DNA of 64,000 nucleotides from an uncultured Tenacibaculum sp. (GCF_947502995.1 NZ_CANNBW010000013.1:1-64000); one strand, 5' to 3'; positions 33,465 through 43,587 are shown, counted from the stretch's first letter. A program made the numbers and translations. The notes: generated from the sequence alone by a model not told the origin.

Positions 33465-34012
33465 TTTTTCTTTTCTTTTAATTCAACTTCAGGTTTAAAA
33501 AAATCATCTAAATTAATTTCCTCATCAAATTCTTTTTTACTGTAAATCGTATTTACTTTAGCATTATAACTACTGTAAATAAGTAAAATTTTATCAACTT
33601 GATTATTAATTTCTTTAGCTTTAATTGAAGGAATTAAAGTCATGTCATTTAAACGCAAAATTTCATTTTCTAAAACATTGGTTCTAGCTTTTAAAGCATT
33701 TGTTTTAAGTGTTTCAATTTTTAAACTGTCGTTTAAACTTTTTACTAATCCTTTTAATTCGTTAGCCATTTGTAAGGCTTGATTAGGAGATACAGAAGAA
33801 AATCTACCTAAAAACTCATCAAGTTCGTTGTATTCAGTCCAATCCTGAATTTTTGTTTTAGCTAATTCAGAAAGATTGGTTACTTTTTTGTGCTTAACAA
33901 CAGTACTCATATCAGAAGTAACTATTTTTTCGACAGTGTTTTTTTTCTTTGGGGTACAATTGAAAAAAAACACACTAATTAAAAGAATTAAAAGACTAGA
34001 ATACTTAAGCAT
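33461..34012 (-). CDS. Conserved hypothetical lipoprotein with coiled coil
   Basis: The 183-residue protein has a signal ending in FFFNCTPKKK (lipobox Cys). Its central part is helical, with LKGLVKSLNDSLKIETLKTNALKARTNVLENEIL forming a coiled coil. No enzyme motif is seen. It is coupled to the NTF2-like lipoprotein gene by an overlap (ATGA). Confidence 0.65.
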   Translation of the reverse strand: MLKYSSLLILLISVFFFNCTPKKKNTVEKIVTSDMSTVVKHKKVTNLSELAKTKIQDWTEYNELDEFLGRFSSVSPNQALQMANELKGLVKSLNDSLKIETLKTNALKARTNVLENEILRLNDMTLIPSIKAKEINNQVDKILLIYSSYNAKVNTIYSKKEFDEEINLDDFFKPEVELKEKKK

Positions 34013-34159
34013 TACTCATGTAAATTTTGCCCAAAAATACATTTTTTAAATTCGTTTTTTCTAAAACTAAACTTAAAGCTTAATTATCAGTTTTTTAAAA
34101 GATTGAAATTATCGATAGTTAAAAAATAACATTTAAATATTACGAATATTTAAATTCAT

Positions 34160-34167
34160 TAACTTTG
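34160..34167 (+). promoter_or_regulatory. -7 box upstream of the epimerase gene
   Basis: TAACTTTG fits TAnnTTTG, and the ATG follows 27 bp downstream. No -33 TTTG is seen. Confidence 0.5.
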
Positions 34168-34194
34168 TAGAGCGTTAAAAATAGATTTTTGTAA

Positions 34195-35163
34195 ATGAGT
34201 GATACTATTTTAATTCTAGGAGCATGTGGTCAAATAGGTACAGAACTTACTCAAAGACTACGAGAGATTTATGGAAGTGAACATGTAATAGCTTCAGATA
34301 TTAGAGAAGGAGATGCCGACTTTTTAAATTCTGGTCCATTTGAAATTATTAATGCAATGGATAAGGATAGAATATTAGAAGTGATTAAAAAGTATAAGGT
34401 GAATCAAGTGTATTTAATGGCAGCTATGCTATCTGCTACTGCAGAGAAGATTCCTTTGAAAGCTTGGGATTTAAATATGCAATCACTTTTACATGTGTTA
34501 GAAATAGCGAAAGAAAAGCATATTCAAAAAGTATACTGGCCAAGTTCTATAGCAGTCTTCGGAAGTACTTCACCTAAAGTAAATACACCACAACAAACAG
34601 TAATGGAACCATCAACTGTTTATGGAATTAGCAAGGTTTCAGGTGAGCATTGGTGTAATTATTATCATAATAAATTTGGTGTAGACGTAAGAAGTTTACG
34701 ATATCCAGGGATTATTAGTTGGAAAACAAAACCAGGAGGAGGAACAACAGATTACGCTGTCGATATTTATTTTAAGGCAAAAGAGGAAGGTAAATACGAA
34801 TGTTTTTTAAGTGAAGAAACAAAACTTCCTATGATGTACATGGAGGATGCGATTAATGCTACAATTCAAATTATGCAGGCTCCAGCGGAAAATATTAAAA
34901 CTAGAACTTCTTATAATTTAGCTGCAATGAGTTTTACTCCAAAAGAAGTTACTGAAGAAATTCAAAAACATATTCCAGAGTTTGAAATATCATACAAGCC
35001 AGATTTCAGACAAGAAATTGCTGATAGTTGGCCGCAAATTATAGATGATAGCGCAGCAAGAGAAGATTGGAATTGGAAGCATTCGTTTGATTTAGAACTG
35101 ATGACTAAAGATATGTTAACAAATATTCAATCGAAAAATAATGAACTTTTAAAAGCTTTGTAA
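34195..35163 (+). CDS. NAD-dependent epimerase/dehydratase, L-threonine dehydrogenase-like
   Basis: This 322-residue extended short-chain dehydrogenase has the Rossmann motif ILGACGQIGTEL (GxxGxxG) and the catalytic YGISK (Y-x3-K). The LKAWDLNMQSLLHVLE segment is typical of the family. Its sequence type matches the epimerase-like L-threonine 3-dehydrogenases of Bacteroidota, which convert threonine to aminoketobutyrate. A sugar epimerase cannot be excluded from sequence. It is followed by the thioredoxin-fold gene on the same strand. Confidence 0.8.
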   Translation: MSDTILILGACGQIGTELTQRLREIYGSEHVIASDIREGDADFLNSGPFEIINAMDKDRILEVIKKYKVNQVYLMAAMLSATAEKIPLKAWDLNMQSLLHVLEIAKEKHIQKVYWPSSIAVFGSTSPKVNTPQQTVMEPSTVYGISKVSGEHWCNYYHNKFGVDVRSLRYPGIISWKTKPGGGTTDYAVDIYFKAKEEGKYECFLSEETKLPMMYMEDAINATIQIMQAPAENIKTRTSYNLAAMSFTPKEVTEEIQKHIPEFEISYKPDFRQEIADSWPQIIDDSAAREDWNWKHSFDLELMTKDMLTNIQSKNNELLKAL

Positions 35164-35209
35164 GTTTATAAAAATATACTCGTCATAATCATTGTAAAAT
35201 GGTTAACAT

Positions 35210-35803
35210 ATGAAAGAAGTTATAGAAAAGAGCCTTGAAAGCGCATTAACATATTCAGAATACAGAACTTTAGTATCAGATTTATTAGAAGAAAATAAAT
35301 CTACAGGAGTAAATCAATCAGAAGCATTATACAATTATAGCTTTCTTAACGATAGACGTATGAAGCGTCTTGATAAAACATCAAAGTTAACAGAAGATAC
35401 TTTAACAAAGATTAAAAATGTTGAAGAACCTCAAACTTGGATTGTTTTAACTGAAGGTTGGTGTGGAGATGCAGCTCATAACATTCCTGTATTAAATAAA
35501 ATGGCGGAAGAAAATCCTAATATTGATCTTCAACTGGTTTTAAGAGATGAAAATCTAGATTTAATGGATAATTTTCTTACAAATGGAGGCAGATCTATTC
35601 CGAAATTAATCGCTGTAAATAAAGAGAATGATGTGCTGTTTACTTGGGGTCCAAGACCATCTGTAGCAACAAAAATGATTGCAGATTATAAAGAAGAACA
35701 TGGTGTTGTAGATGCAGATGTGAAAAAAGATTTACAAGTTTGGTATAACAAGAATAAAGGAACAAACGTACAAGAAGATATTTTGTCTTTATTAGAAAAC
35801 TAA
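35210..35803 (+). CDS. Thioredoxin-fold protein with single active-site cysteine
   Basis: The 197-residue protein contains a thioredoxin-like fold with TWIVLTEGWCGDAAHN. The usual CxxC is reduced to CGDA, so it lacks the second redox cysteine and could not act as a dithiol oxidoreductase. The motif is typical of this conserved Bacteroidota family. A later IPKL segment supplies the cis-proline. Located 46 bp after the threonine-dehydrogenase-like gene, followed by a terminator. Confidence 0.8.
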   Translation: MKEVIEKSLESALTYSEYRTLVSDLLEENKSTGVNQSEALYNYSFLNDRRMKRLDKTSKLTEDTLTKIKNVEEPQTWIVLTEGWCGDAAHNIPVLNKMAEENPNIDLQLVLRDENLDLMDNFLTNGGRSIPKLIAVNKENDVLFTWGPRPSVATKMIADYKEEHGVVDADVKKDLQVWYNKNKGTNVQEDILSLLEN

Positions 35804-35832
35804 AGATTTAAATAATTTAGTAGTTTATATTT

Positions 35833-35868
35833 AAGCCTCATGATGTTTCTCATGAGGCTTTATTTATA
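35833..35868 (+). terminator. Terminator after the thioredoxin-fold gene
   Basis: AAGCCTCATGA and TCATGAGGCTT form an 11-bp perfect stem followed by a T-rich stretch. The hairpin overlaps a longer reading frame of the next gene, which helps to exclude that frame's upstream start. Confidence 0.85.
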
Positions 35869-35872
35869 TTTG
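35865..35872 (+). promoter_or_regulatory. -7 box of the following conserved gene
   Basis: TATATTTG matches TAnnTTTG. The ATG at 35879 follows after six bases, giving an almost leaderless message. Confidence 0.5.
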
Positions 35873-35878
35873 CAACTT

Positions 35879-36355
35879 ATGATTGTACCGTTTGAAACTT
35901 TATCTGAAGAAGCAAAAGTTTGGATTTATCCATCAAGTAGAAAATTTTATGCTCAAGAATTAGAGCCCTTACAAGAGAAAATCGAAAGTTTTTTAAATGA
36001 TTGGTTAAATACTGCTGAAGCAAAATTATCATACTGTATAAAATATGATAGGTTTATTGTGTTTTCATCTGAGGAAGGTGTGGTTGTTAATAATCAAAAT
36101 TTAGATCAACAAGTCGGTTTTATATTAAAGTTACAAGAAGAGTACGAAATAGAATTACTAGATAAAATGAACGTAAGTTTCAAACAAGGAGAATTCGTTC
36201 AATATAAAGAAGTAAAAGAATTTAAAAAGTTGCTCAAAAATAAATCGGTTAACAGCAAAACTATAGTTTTCGATAATTTGGTTCAAACCAAGTATGATTT
36301 TGAAAACTTTTGGGAAGTACCAATTACAGAAAGTTGGTATAATCGTTTCTTGTAA
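35879..36355 (+). CDS. Conserved Flavobacteriia hypothetical protein
   Basis: The 158-residue protein starts MIVPFETLSEEAKVWIYPSS. Starting here, not 13 codons earlier, avoids the terminator hairpin. Homologues are often labelled as ABC transporter ATPase, but no Walker motifs are present, so that name is not supported. It has many acidic and aromatic residues and no membrane segment. The function is unknown. Confidence 0.75.
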   Translation: MIVPFETLSEEAKVWIYPSSRKFYAQELEPLQEKIESFLNDWLNTAEAKLSYCIKYDRFIVFSSEEGVVVNNQNLDQQVGFILKLQEEYEIELLDKMNVSFKQGEFVQYKEVKEFKKLLKNKSVNSKTIVFDNLVQTKYDFENFWEVPITESWYNRFL

Positions 36356-36427
36356 AAAAGATTGTAAATTTTACGTTTTTTTTACGTAACTATTTTAAAA
36401 TGGGGAGTATTTATTTAATTAATATTC

Positions 36428-36435
36428 TACTTTTG
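36428..36435 (+). promoter_or_regulatory. -7 box of the giant adhesin gene
   Basis: TACTTTTG fits the TAnnTTTG consensus, 17 bp before the ATG. Confidence 0.5.
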
Positions 36436-36451
36436 TAGCAAAATTAATTAT

Positions 36452-39400
36452 ATGAAAAAACTAATACTCTCAATTTCAATTTTCCTTACCTCCTTATTAA
36501 ATCTTAAAGCCCAAGACGTACCTTTCACGCAAAGGTTATCATCAGGCGGAATCACAGTTAAAGGAGATGTGACCTTTGTATCTAATAATATACTGAATAG
36601 AGAAGATAGTTCATTTTCGCCAAACGATCCTTTTAATGGAAATGGTAGTAATGGACAACTCAATATTCAATATATAGATGTAGATGATGATCCTACAACG
36701 TTCTCTTCTTCGAGTTCGATTTTAAATGTACCAACTTGTTCTAGAGTTGTTTATGCTGGTTTGTACTGGTCTGCGGTATTTCCCTATGAAACTTGGGAAG
36801 CTGAACAATCAAGACCTGGCGATTACAGAAATATCAAATTTAAATTACCTGGTCAAGATTATCAAGACATTACAAGTGATGAAGTAATATACGATAATGG
36901 AATAGCTACACAACGTCCATATGTTTGTTATAAAGATATGACTGCGGAAGTAAGTAGTTTATCTAATCCGAACGGAGATTATTTTGCAGCAAACATAAGA
37001 GGAACAGTAGGTTTTGATGCTTTTAACGGTTTAGGAGGAGCTGCAGGATGGGTTTTAGTTGTGATTTATGAAAATGAAACAGAAACAACAAAAAATATTT
37101 CCTTATTTGATGGTTTTGCTACTATTGATGGAACTAATAATGCAGATGTTATATTTTCAGGAATCAGAACAACACCAGCAGGTCCAGTTAGAGTAAAAAC
37201 TTTGGTAGCAACACTAGAGGGAGATCAATCTTTTATCGGTGATCGTTATCAAATTAAAGGTAGTAATGGATTTTATACTGATCTCACTAATCAGACTAAT
37301 CCTCAAGATAACTTTTTTAATAGTTCTATTACTCAAAATGGTGATTATGTAATTGATAGAAATCCATCGAGTGAAAACACATTAGGTTTCGATGTAGATT
37401 TATTTGAAATTAATAATCCAGGAAATGCTATTATAGCAAACAATCAAACTTCTATAGAAGCAAGATTTACTACTAACGGAGATGTATATTGGCCATTTTT
37501 AAACGCGATCGCAGTAGAGGTGTCAGAACCAGATCTTAGAGTTGTAAGTACTGTAGATGATGGAGCAGGAAATGATTTATCTGGTTCAGTATTAAGTTTA
37601 GGTGCTGATTTTTGGTATAATCTTCAATTTCAAAATATAGGAAATGATGACGCAACAAATACAACAATAAGTAAGCGTCTTCCGAAAAATGTAAATTTAA
37701 TTCCTGCAGATATCATTGTACCAGCCGGAGTAACTTTTACATATGAACAACCTTCAATTTCCAATGGTTTTAGAGGGGAGTTAATTTTTACAGTGAACGA
37801 TAGTTTAGTTGAAGAGGGTAGTGCTTTACAAAATATCCGTTTTCATGCAGAATTAACTAACGATTGTAGTGGATTTACAGCATCTTGTTCAAATATAATA
37901 GAGAGTCAATCATTCTCAAGTTATTCAGGAGTTAATAGCGTAATTCAAATATCAAACGATCCTAGTTTTTCTGGTATCGATGCTTGTAATAAAGGAATTG
38001 TTGGAGCTACAAGTTTTTTAGTTGAACTTTCAAACTGTACAGATATTACTAAAGAGGTTACATTATGTGCTTCTTCAGTAACTTTAACTGCTGCGTCAGG
38101 ATTTGTTACATACCAATGGGAAGATAATAGTGGAACCGTGATAGGAACTTCACAGTCGATTACAGTAAATACATTCGGTACTTACAAAGTTACTAAAGGT
38201 AGTGGTACTGGTGCACCGTCTGCTTGTTTGCCATTTTCAGAAACATTTAATGTTGTAAGTGGAACAGGATTGGCTAATAATCCTATTTTAAACTCAATAG
38301 ATAACGTTTTAACATGTTCTATAGATGGAAGTGAGTTATCTGAAGTTTATTTATGTGGAAGTTCAGATTCAAGAAATATTACAGCAAATGTTCCAGCAAC
38401 TTATACTGTACAATGGCAAGAATTAATTAATTCTACAACAAATAATACTAATTGCCCTGATACTACAGGAACATGGGAGAATGTGTCTACTAGTTCAACA
38501 AATGAATCGAGAGTTTTTTCAGAAGCAGGTCAATACAGATTGCTTACAGCAAGCGCTCAGGGTTGCCAACAATATTTTTACTTTAATGTATACAAGAATA
38601 CTATAAACCCAGCTATTGCTGTTGAAGATGTTTCTTGTAATAACGGACTTGTGTCTATAAATAATATTTCTGATAATTATGTATTTGCACTATCGCCTAG
38701 TGGTATTGTGCCTTCTGCAAGTGATTATCAAGTTTCAAATATTTTTGACGTATCTGCTGCAGGTTATTATGAAGTTTACATAAAAAGTAATGATAATTCG
38801 TGTGTTTTTACATATGATGTAACGGTAGGTCAAGCTGATCTAGTGTTATTTTCTGCTTCCACTACAGATCCGTCATGCACAGAAACTGATGGAAGTATAT
38901 CTATAAACGTTTCAAGCGGAGAGGCTCCATTTACATATACAATTATTAATACACTAGGTAATAACGGAGGAGTTAATGAAGCTGTAAGTAATGATTATTC
39001 GTATGTGTTTACTGGTTTAAGTGGAGGGAATTACGAAGTTCAAGTTACAGATAATAATGGATGTACATCTTTGTTATCGTTAGTAGTATCAGAATTATCT
39101 CCTATTATAGTACCTCCTTTAACAGTAACTCAGTTTGGTTGTAGTTCAGGAAATGTAACTAATAATGCAAACATTGCATTAGATGCTAGTTTAATAGTTG
39201 GAGGTACTGGATCTTATGCTTCATTAGAATTATTTAATGATAATGGAACACCGTCAGATTCAAGTGATGATACAAAAGTTAACGGAACTAATGCGGGGAG
39301 TATTTACACGTTTGATATTTTAGATGTTAATGGAGGTGATTTTTATGCTAAAGTTATAGATAGTAATAATTGTCAAGCTTTATCAGCTCCTGCAACAGTT

Positions 39401-41707
39401 AATGCTTTTGATGAATTACTTAATGTAACGGTTACCCAAGTTGATCCAGTTGGTTGTGTAACTACAGATGAGTTAATAAGTATATCGTATACTTCAAGTT
39501 TAGGAGCTTCAAATGCAGTAATACAAATAATTAATAGTGCAGGTACTGTAGTAGATACAATTTCTGATGTTCAAAGTAATACAGATGTCAATAGTAATAT
39601 ACGTTTAATACCTGGTACATACATTGTTAAAGTAATAAATCCAGTTACAGGGTGTGAATTAAATCAAACTCATGAGGTTTTAAATGTAGAAACTTATACT
39701 TTAAGTATAGTAAACTCTACACCAGTTGCTTGTTTCGGAGATAGCAATGGTTCTTTAATTTTAACAATTGAAGATACAGGACTAACCCCGTACACAGGAA
39801 CTTATAATTATGAAGTTTTTGATGCAGGAGGAAATCCAGTAGGTATTTCTACAGTTGCAAGTAGCAATCCTTTAGTTATAAATGGCCTTTCTTCTGGAAG
39901 TTTTAGAGTGCAAGTTACATTTAATGAGTTTCCGTTTTGTACGTTAACTTCAGCAGATGTTAATGTTTTCGGACCAGCAGCTCCGTTAAGCGTTTCTGCT
40001 CATGTTAATGGAGATATAATAACAGTAAATGAAACAGGAGGTAATCCTCCTTATGAATACAGTTTAAACAATACAGGTTTTACAACGAGTAATGTTTTTG
40101 ATGGTGTTAGTCCAGGAGATTATACTATAGAAGTTAGAGATATAAATGGATGTGCGGCTACTACGTTTATAACAGTAACTGGTACAAATAATGATATCAT
40201 ATTAGCAGATGATGTAGCAACTACTTTATCTAGTACTCCTATAGATATTGATATTTTCTCAAATGATACAAACATTCCAACAGAAGGATTTTTAAATATT
40301 ACAACTCCGTCTAATGGTGTAGTTCAAATAAATGATTCAGCTACACCAAATGATCCTAGTGACGATATTGTTACTTACACTTCAGATCCAGATTTCGTAG
40401 GAACAGATAGTTTTACTTACTCAATATGTGATATTTCTGGAAATTCTTGTGATACAGCAACAGTGTTTATCACTGTCGATCCTCAAGTGACTCCAATGGA
40501 GATAACGTTAATAAGTTCTGATGTAACTTGTAATGGAGACAATAATGGAGTAATTCAAGCAACAGTATCAGGAGGAGTACCTCCATATACATATGTATTA
40601 TTAGATTTTTCTTCTTCAGTAATTGCAGATAGTTCTAATGGTATATTCACAAATGTTGCAGTTGGAGATTACACTGTAGAAGTTACAGATAGTATTGGAA
40701 ACACTTCAAGATCTATCAATGTAGTTATTTTAGAACCTGAATTGTTAGAAACTACTTTGGCTATAGAAAATGTAAGTTGTAACGGTTCTGATGATGGAAG
40801 TATTACTGTGAACTCAACAGGTGGTACAGGTGGTTATGTTTATGAAATCAGTTCTCAACCAGGAAGATTTCAAAGTGAAAATACATTTACAGGTTTAAGA
40901 CCTGGTTCTTATTCGATCACAGTCTCAGATGATTCTGGTTGTGTTAATGTTATTCCTGTTAATATTGAAGAGCCAGAAACTTTATTTATCAGTTCTGTTG
41001 ATATTAGAGCTACAGGAAGATTCCCAAGTGGAAGAATTAAAATAGGAGCAGATGGAGGTTCTCCAAGATATACCTATAGTGTTAATGGAGGTCAATTTAA
41101 AAGATCAAATAGATTTTTAGATTTAGAAGATGGTTCTTATACAATTCTAGTAAAAGATGCTAACGGTTGTATCTCTAATCCACTAACAGTTCGTATTGAT
41201 AAAATTGAAATCAATAATACAGTTAATCAAATTTTAGAGATTTTAGAAGCATTATATAAAAATGCAATTTCTTACCAATGGATTGATGTAGATAATGATG
41301 TTAGAATTCCAGGAGCGAATCAAGCAACTTATAAACCAACGAAATCAGGTAGATATCAAGTAGAAATGGTAATAAGTGAAACTTCTACTAGAATGGAAAA
41401 TAATACAGTGATTAGAAAAGAAAATAGTCAAGTAGTATTATCACCAGTTATTGAATATAAATCAGAAGTTTTAAATGTTGAAGATCTTGAAGAGAAGATT
41501 TTAAAAGTATATCCTAATCCTGCTTCAGAACGTTTAATCTTACCAGTTGATTTAATCAATAAGAAATATAAAATCTATTCGATTATTGGAACGGAAATAA
41601 GGTCTGCTAAAATTTCTTCTGAAGAAATTCAGGTGAATGAATTAGCTAGAGGTGTTTATCTATTAAAAGTTGATGGATATAAACCATTACGTTTCGTAAA
41701 GAAATAA
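36452..41707 (+). CDS. Giant T9SS-secreted repeat protein (adhesin-like)
   Basis: The 1751-residue protein has a signal peptide ending at about residue 21 (NLKAQD). An N-terminal unique region (about 22-370) follows, then a DUF11/Ig-like part and several SprB-type repeats, for example SCNGDNNGVIQATVSGGVPPYTY and related motifs. A cadherin-like segment near 1250 precedes a type IX sorting domain at the C-terminus (KVYPNPASERL and GVYLLKVDG). Type IX secretion exports such proteins to the cell surface in gliding Bacteroidota, where they act in adhesion or motility. Many Asn/Asp/Thr residues are usual here. A single gene with its own promoter and terminator. Confidence 0.9.
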   Translation: MKKLILSISIFLTSLLNLKAQDVPFTQRLSSGGITVKGDVTFVSNNILNREDSSFSPNDPFNGNGSNGQLNIQYIDVDDDPTTFSSSSSILNVPTCSRVVYAGLYWSAVFPYETWEAEQSRPGDYRNIKFKLPGQDYQDITSDEVIYDNGIATQRPYVCYKDMTAEVSSLSNPNGDYFAANIRGTVGFDAFNGLGGAAGWVLVVIYENETETTKNISLFDGFATIDGTNNADVIFSGIRTTPAGPVRVKTLVATLEGDQSFIGDRYQIKGSNGFYTDLTNQTNPQDNFFNSSITQNGDYVIDRNPSSENTLGFDVDLFEINNPGNAIIANNQTSIEARFTTNGDVYWPFLNAIAVEVSEPDLRVVSTVDDGAGNDLSGSVLSLGADFWYNLQFQNIGNDDATNTTISKRLPKNVNLIPADIIVPAGVTFTYEQPSISNGFRGELIFTVNDSLVEEGSALQNIRFHAELTNDCSGFTASCSNIIESQSFSSYSGVNSVIQISNDPSFSGIDACNKGIVGATSFLVELSNCTDITKEVTLCASSVTLTAASGFVTYQWEDNSGTVIGTSQSITVNTFGTYKVTKGSGTGAPSACLPFSETFNVVSGTGLANNPILNSIDNVLTCSIDGSELSEVYLCGSSDSRNITANVPATYTVQWQELINSTTNNTNCPDTTGTWENVSTSSTNESRVFSEAGQYRLLTASAQGCQQYFYFNVYKNTINPAIAVEDVSCNNGLVSINNISDNYVFALSPSGIVPSASDYQVSNIFDVSAAGYYEVYIKSNDNSCVFTYDVTVGQADLVLFSASTTDPSCTETDGSISINVSSGEAPFTYTIINTLGNNGGVNEAVSNDYSYVFTGLSGGNYEVQVTDNNGCTSLLSLVVSELSPIIVPPLTVTQFGCSSGNVTNNANIALDASLIVGGTGSYASLELFNDNGTPSDSSDDTKVNGTNAGSIYTFDILDVNGGDFYAKVIDSNNCQALSAPATVNAFDELLNVTVTQVDPVGCVTTDELISISYTSSLGASNAVIQIINSAGTVVDTISDVQSNTDVNSNIRLIPGTYIVKVINPVTGCELNQTHEVLNVETYTLSIVNSTPVACFGDSNGSLILTIEDTGLTPYTGTYNYEVFDAGGNPVGISTVASSNPLVINGLSSGSFRVQVTFNEFPFCTLTSADVNVFGPAAPLSVSAHVNGDIITVNETGGNPPYEYSLNNTGFTTSNVFDGVSPGDYTIEVRDINGCAATTFITVTGTNNDIILADDVATTLSSTPIDIDIFSNDTNIPTEGFLNITTPSNGVVQINDSATPNDPSDDIVTYTSDPDFVGTDSFTYSICDISGNSCDTATVFITVDPQVTPMEITLISSDVTCNGDNNGVIQATVSGGVPPYTYVLLDFSSSVIADSSNGIFTNVAVGDYTVEVTDSIGNTSRSINVVILEPELLETTLAIENVSCNGSDDGSITVNSTGGTGGYVYEISSQPGRFQSENTFTGLRPGSYSITVSDDSGCVNVIPVNIEEPETLFISSVDIRATGRFPSGRIKIGADGGSPRYTYSVNGGQFKRSNRFLDLEDGSYTILVKDANGCISNPLTVRIDKIEINNTVNQILEILEALYKNAISYQWIDVDNDVRIPGANQATYKPTKSGRYQVEMVISETSTRMENNTVIRKENSQVVLSPVIEYKSEVLNVEDLEEKILKVYPNPASERLILPVDLINKKYKIYSIIGTEIRSAKISSEEIQVNELARGVYLLKVDGYKPLRFVKK

Positions 41708-41722
41708 GATAGTTCTCAGTAC

Positions 41723-41760
41723 AAAAAAATGCGTTTAGTTCTCTAAACGCATTTTTTTTA
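41723..41760. terminator. Bidirectional terminator between convergent genes
   Basis: AAAAAATGCGTTTAG and CTAAACGCATTTTTT flank a short loop. The flanking runs fit termination for both the adhesin gene and the opposing outer-membrane protein gene. Confidence 0.85.
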
Positions 41761-41764
41761 TTCT

Positions 41765-42301
41765 TTAAAAGAAAGAAAACCCAATTCCTAAAGATATACT
41801 ATCTAAGTTTCCATTTTTAAATTCTGCAATTTTCTTCCTATGGAAATCTATTCGAATTAAACCATTCCAACGACTAGAACTAAAACTCATTAGTCCTAAT
41901 CCAACTTTATAATAATTTCCGCTGCTGAAACTTTCAGAAGGTCTCCACATTCTACCAAAACTAGCGTCTACGAAGTAGGCAGAGCTACTTTTAGCAATAA
42001 AGTTATATCGTAGTGTCCCAAAATAGGGAATAGAGTTAATAGCGTATTTAAAATGATGATCGTATCCCATACTAACACTTCCAGACCAACGTTGGTCGAA
42101 TTGATAACCAACTTCTGCTCTAAGTAAAATAGATTTTGGTGTGATAAATGGTCCATTGTCATCTTCTCCTAATCTAAATTGTTGATTAATTCCGAATGTG
42201 GTTCCAATGTTTCCAATAAAAAAAGGTTTCTTTTCTTTAATCTGTGCTTCACTTACTAAGTAAATGCTTAAAAATAAGAGACTAAGTAATAGTTTTTGCA
42301 T
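41765..42301 (-). CDS. Outer-membrane beta-barrel-like protein
   Basis: The start is taken at the ATG opening MQKLLLSLLFLSIYLVSEAQ, a signal peptide (178 residues). A frame start ten codons earlier lies outside it. The mature part has alternating strands (VGYQFDQRWSGSVSMGYD and later YKVGLGLMSFSSSRW) and ends in FSFF, typical of barrel proteins. No specific family is recognised. It is convergent with the adhesin gene; whether they are related is unknown. Confidence 0.65.
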   Translation of the reverse strand: MQKLLLSLLFLSIYLVSEAQIKEKKPFFIGNIGTTFGINQQFRLGEDDNGPFITPKSILLRAEVGYQFDQRWSGSVSMGYDHHFKYAINSIPYFGTLRYNFIAKSSSAYFVDASFGRMWRPSESFSSGNYYKVGLGLMSFSSSRWNGLIRIDFHRKKIAEFKNGNLDSISLGIGFSFF

Positions 42302-42395
42302 AATAGTTTTTAGTTTCCATCTATTTATCAATAACTATTCCATGAAATGATCTTGTAACGAAAAATAAAATTCACGTCATATAATTAAAAAAGTT

Positions 42396-42902
42396 ATGTT
42401 AGGTTCATTTGGTAGTCCACAAGCGCTATTAGATAGTAATAAGAATTTATTACGGAAAAAAAGCTTGTTTAAAGACAGAGAAAAAAGATTAAAATCTGAA
42501 GAAGGAGAATTAGAATTTGTAAAATTATCTGATGAGGAATTGGAGCTGTTAAAAAAAGAAATAACTAAACAATCCTGGAAAGAAAAAGTTTTAGGAATAA
42601 TTGCTGTCCTTTTTGTAATTACCTTTGTAAGCTTTACAGCAAATTATTTAATTCTAGAAAACAAAAATTATAAAGAATATATTTCATCTAAGAATTATCA
42701 GCATAAATTAAATGAGTTTAATGAATACATGAAAAAGGGTGATGAATTCTATTATCAAGAGCATTATAAAAATGCCTTGTTCTTTTATAAAAAGAGTTCA
42801 ATCTTGTTTCCTGAGAATAGTTTAGTAAAAACTAAAATGAATAACTGTTATCGTTTACGATGTGAAAATGAGAATATAGATTGTAATAAACTAGTTCGCT
42901 AA
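42396..42902 (+). CDS. Small membrane protein with TPR-like tail
   Basis: The 168-residue protein has one membrane span near residues 65-85 (VLGIIAVLFVITFVSFTANYL). A short C-terminal segment with a tetratricopeptide look follows (MKKGDEFYYQEHYKNALFFYKKSSILFPENSLVK). The N-terminal half is charged and helical, so it probably lies in the cytoplasm. The final 12 bp overlap the opposing truB gene. The function is unknown. Confidence 0.6.
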   Translation: MLGSFGSPQALLDSNKNLLRKKSLFKDREKRLKSEEGELEFVKLSDEELELLKKEITKQSWKEKVLGIIAVLFVITFVSFTANYLILENKNYKEYISSKNYQHKLNEFNEYMKKGDEFYYQEHYKNALFFYKKSSILFPENSLVKTKMNNCYRLRCENENIDCNKLVR

Positions 42903-43583
42903 ACTTTCAATAAATCCGTCTATATTTTGTGCATTCTCTACAGAAAAATCACCAATTTTAGTACGACGCAAAACAGATAAATGAGCACCTGAGTTTAAAG
43001 CAATACCAAAATCGTGAGCTAAAGATCTAATATAAGTTCCTTTACTGCAAACGACTCTAAAGTCGATGTTTAAACCATCGATTTTAGTAATTTCAAATTC
43101 AGTAATTTCTACTTCTCTAGATTTAATTTCAGTTGTTTTTCCTTGTCTGGCTAACTCATATAAACGCTTTCCGTCTTTTTTAATTGCTGAAAAAATAGGT
43201 GGTTTTTGCTGAATCTTCCCTAAAAATTGTTCAGTTGTTTTATGAATTAAATCAGATGTAATATGTTCAGTAGGAAAAGTTTTATCAATTTCAGTTTCTA
43301 AGTCGTAACTAGGTGTAGTTGCTCCTAAAACGAAGGTTCCTGTGTATTCTTTTATCTGACCTTGATATGTTTCAATACTTTTAGTTTGTTTACCAGTACA
43401 TATAATTAATAAGCCAGTAGCTAAAGGATCAAGTGTTCCTGCATGCCCAACTTTAATTTTCTTGATATCAAAACGTTTTCTAATGTGCCAACGAAGTTTG
43501 TTAACCACTTGAAAAGACGTCCATTCTAAAGGTTTATCAATAAGTAAAACCTTTCCTTCTTTAAAATCCTCTAAAGTATTCAT
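42891..43583 (-). CDS. truB: tRNA pseudouridine-55 synthase
   Basis: TruB makes pseudouridine 55 in the T-loop of tRNAs. The 230-residue protein carries the catalytic aspartate in KVGHAGTLDPLATGLL (about residue 50) and later the CSKGTYIRSLAHD motif. It starts 4 bp after the uppP stop in an uppP-truB cluster, as in related genomes. Confidence 0.95.
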   Translation of the reverse strand: MNTLEDFKEGKVLLIDKPLEWTSFQVVNKLRWHIRKRFDIKKIKVGHAGTLDPLATGLLIICTGKQTKSIETYQGQIKEYTGTFVLGATTPSYDLETEIDKTFPTEHITSDLIHKTTEQFLGKIQQKPPIFSAIKKDGKRLYELARQGKTTEIKSREVEITEFEITKIDGLNIDFRVVCSKGTYIRSLAHDFGIALNSGAHLSVLRRTKIGDFSVENAQNIDGFIESLAN

Positions 43584-43587
43584 GTGA

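Noticed and set aside
35879..36355. ABC transporter ATPase label
   Set aside because: No Walker A, signature or Walker B motif is present. The label is likely an inherited annotation error.
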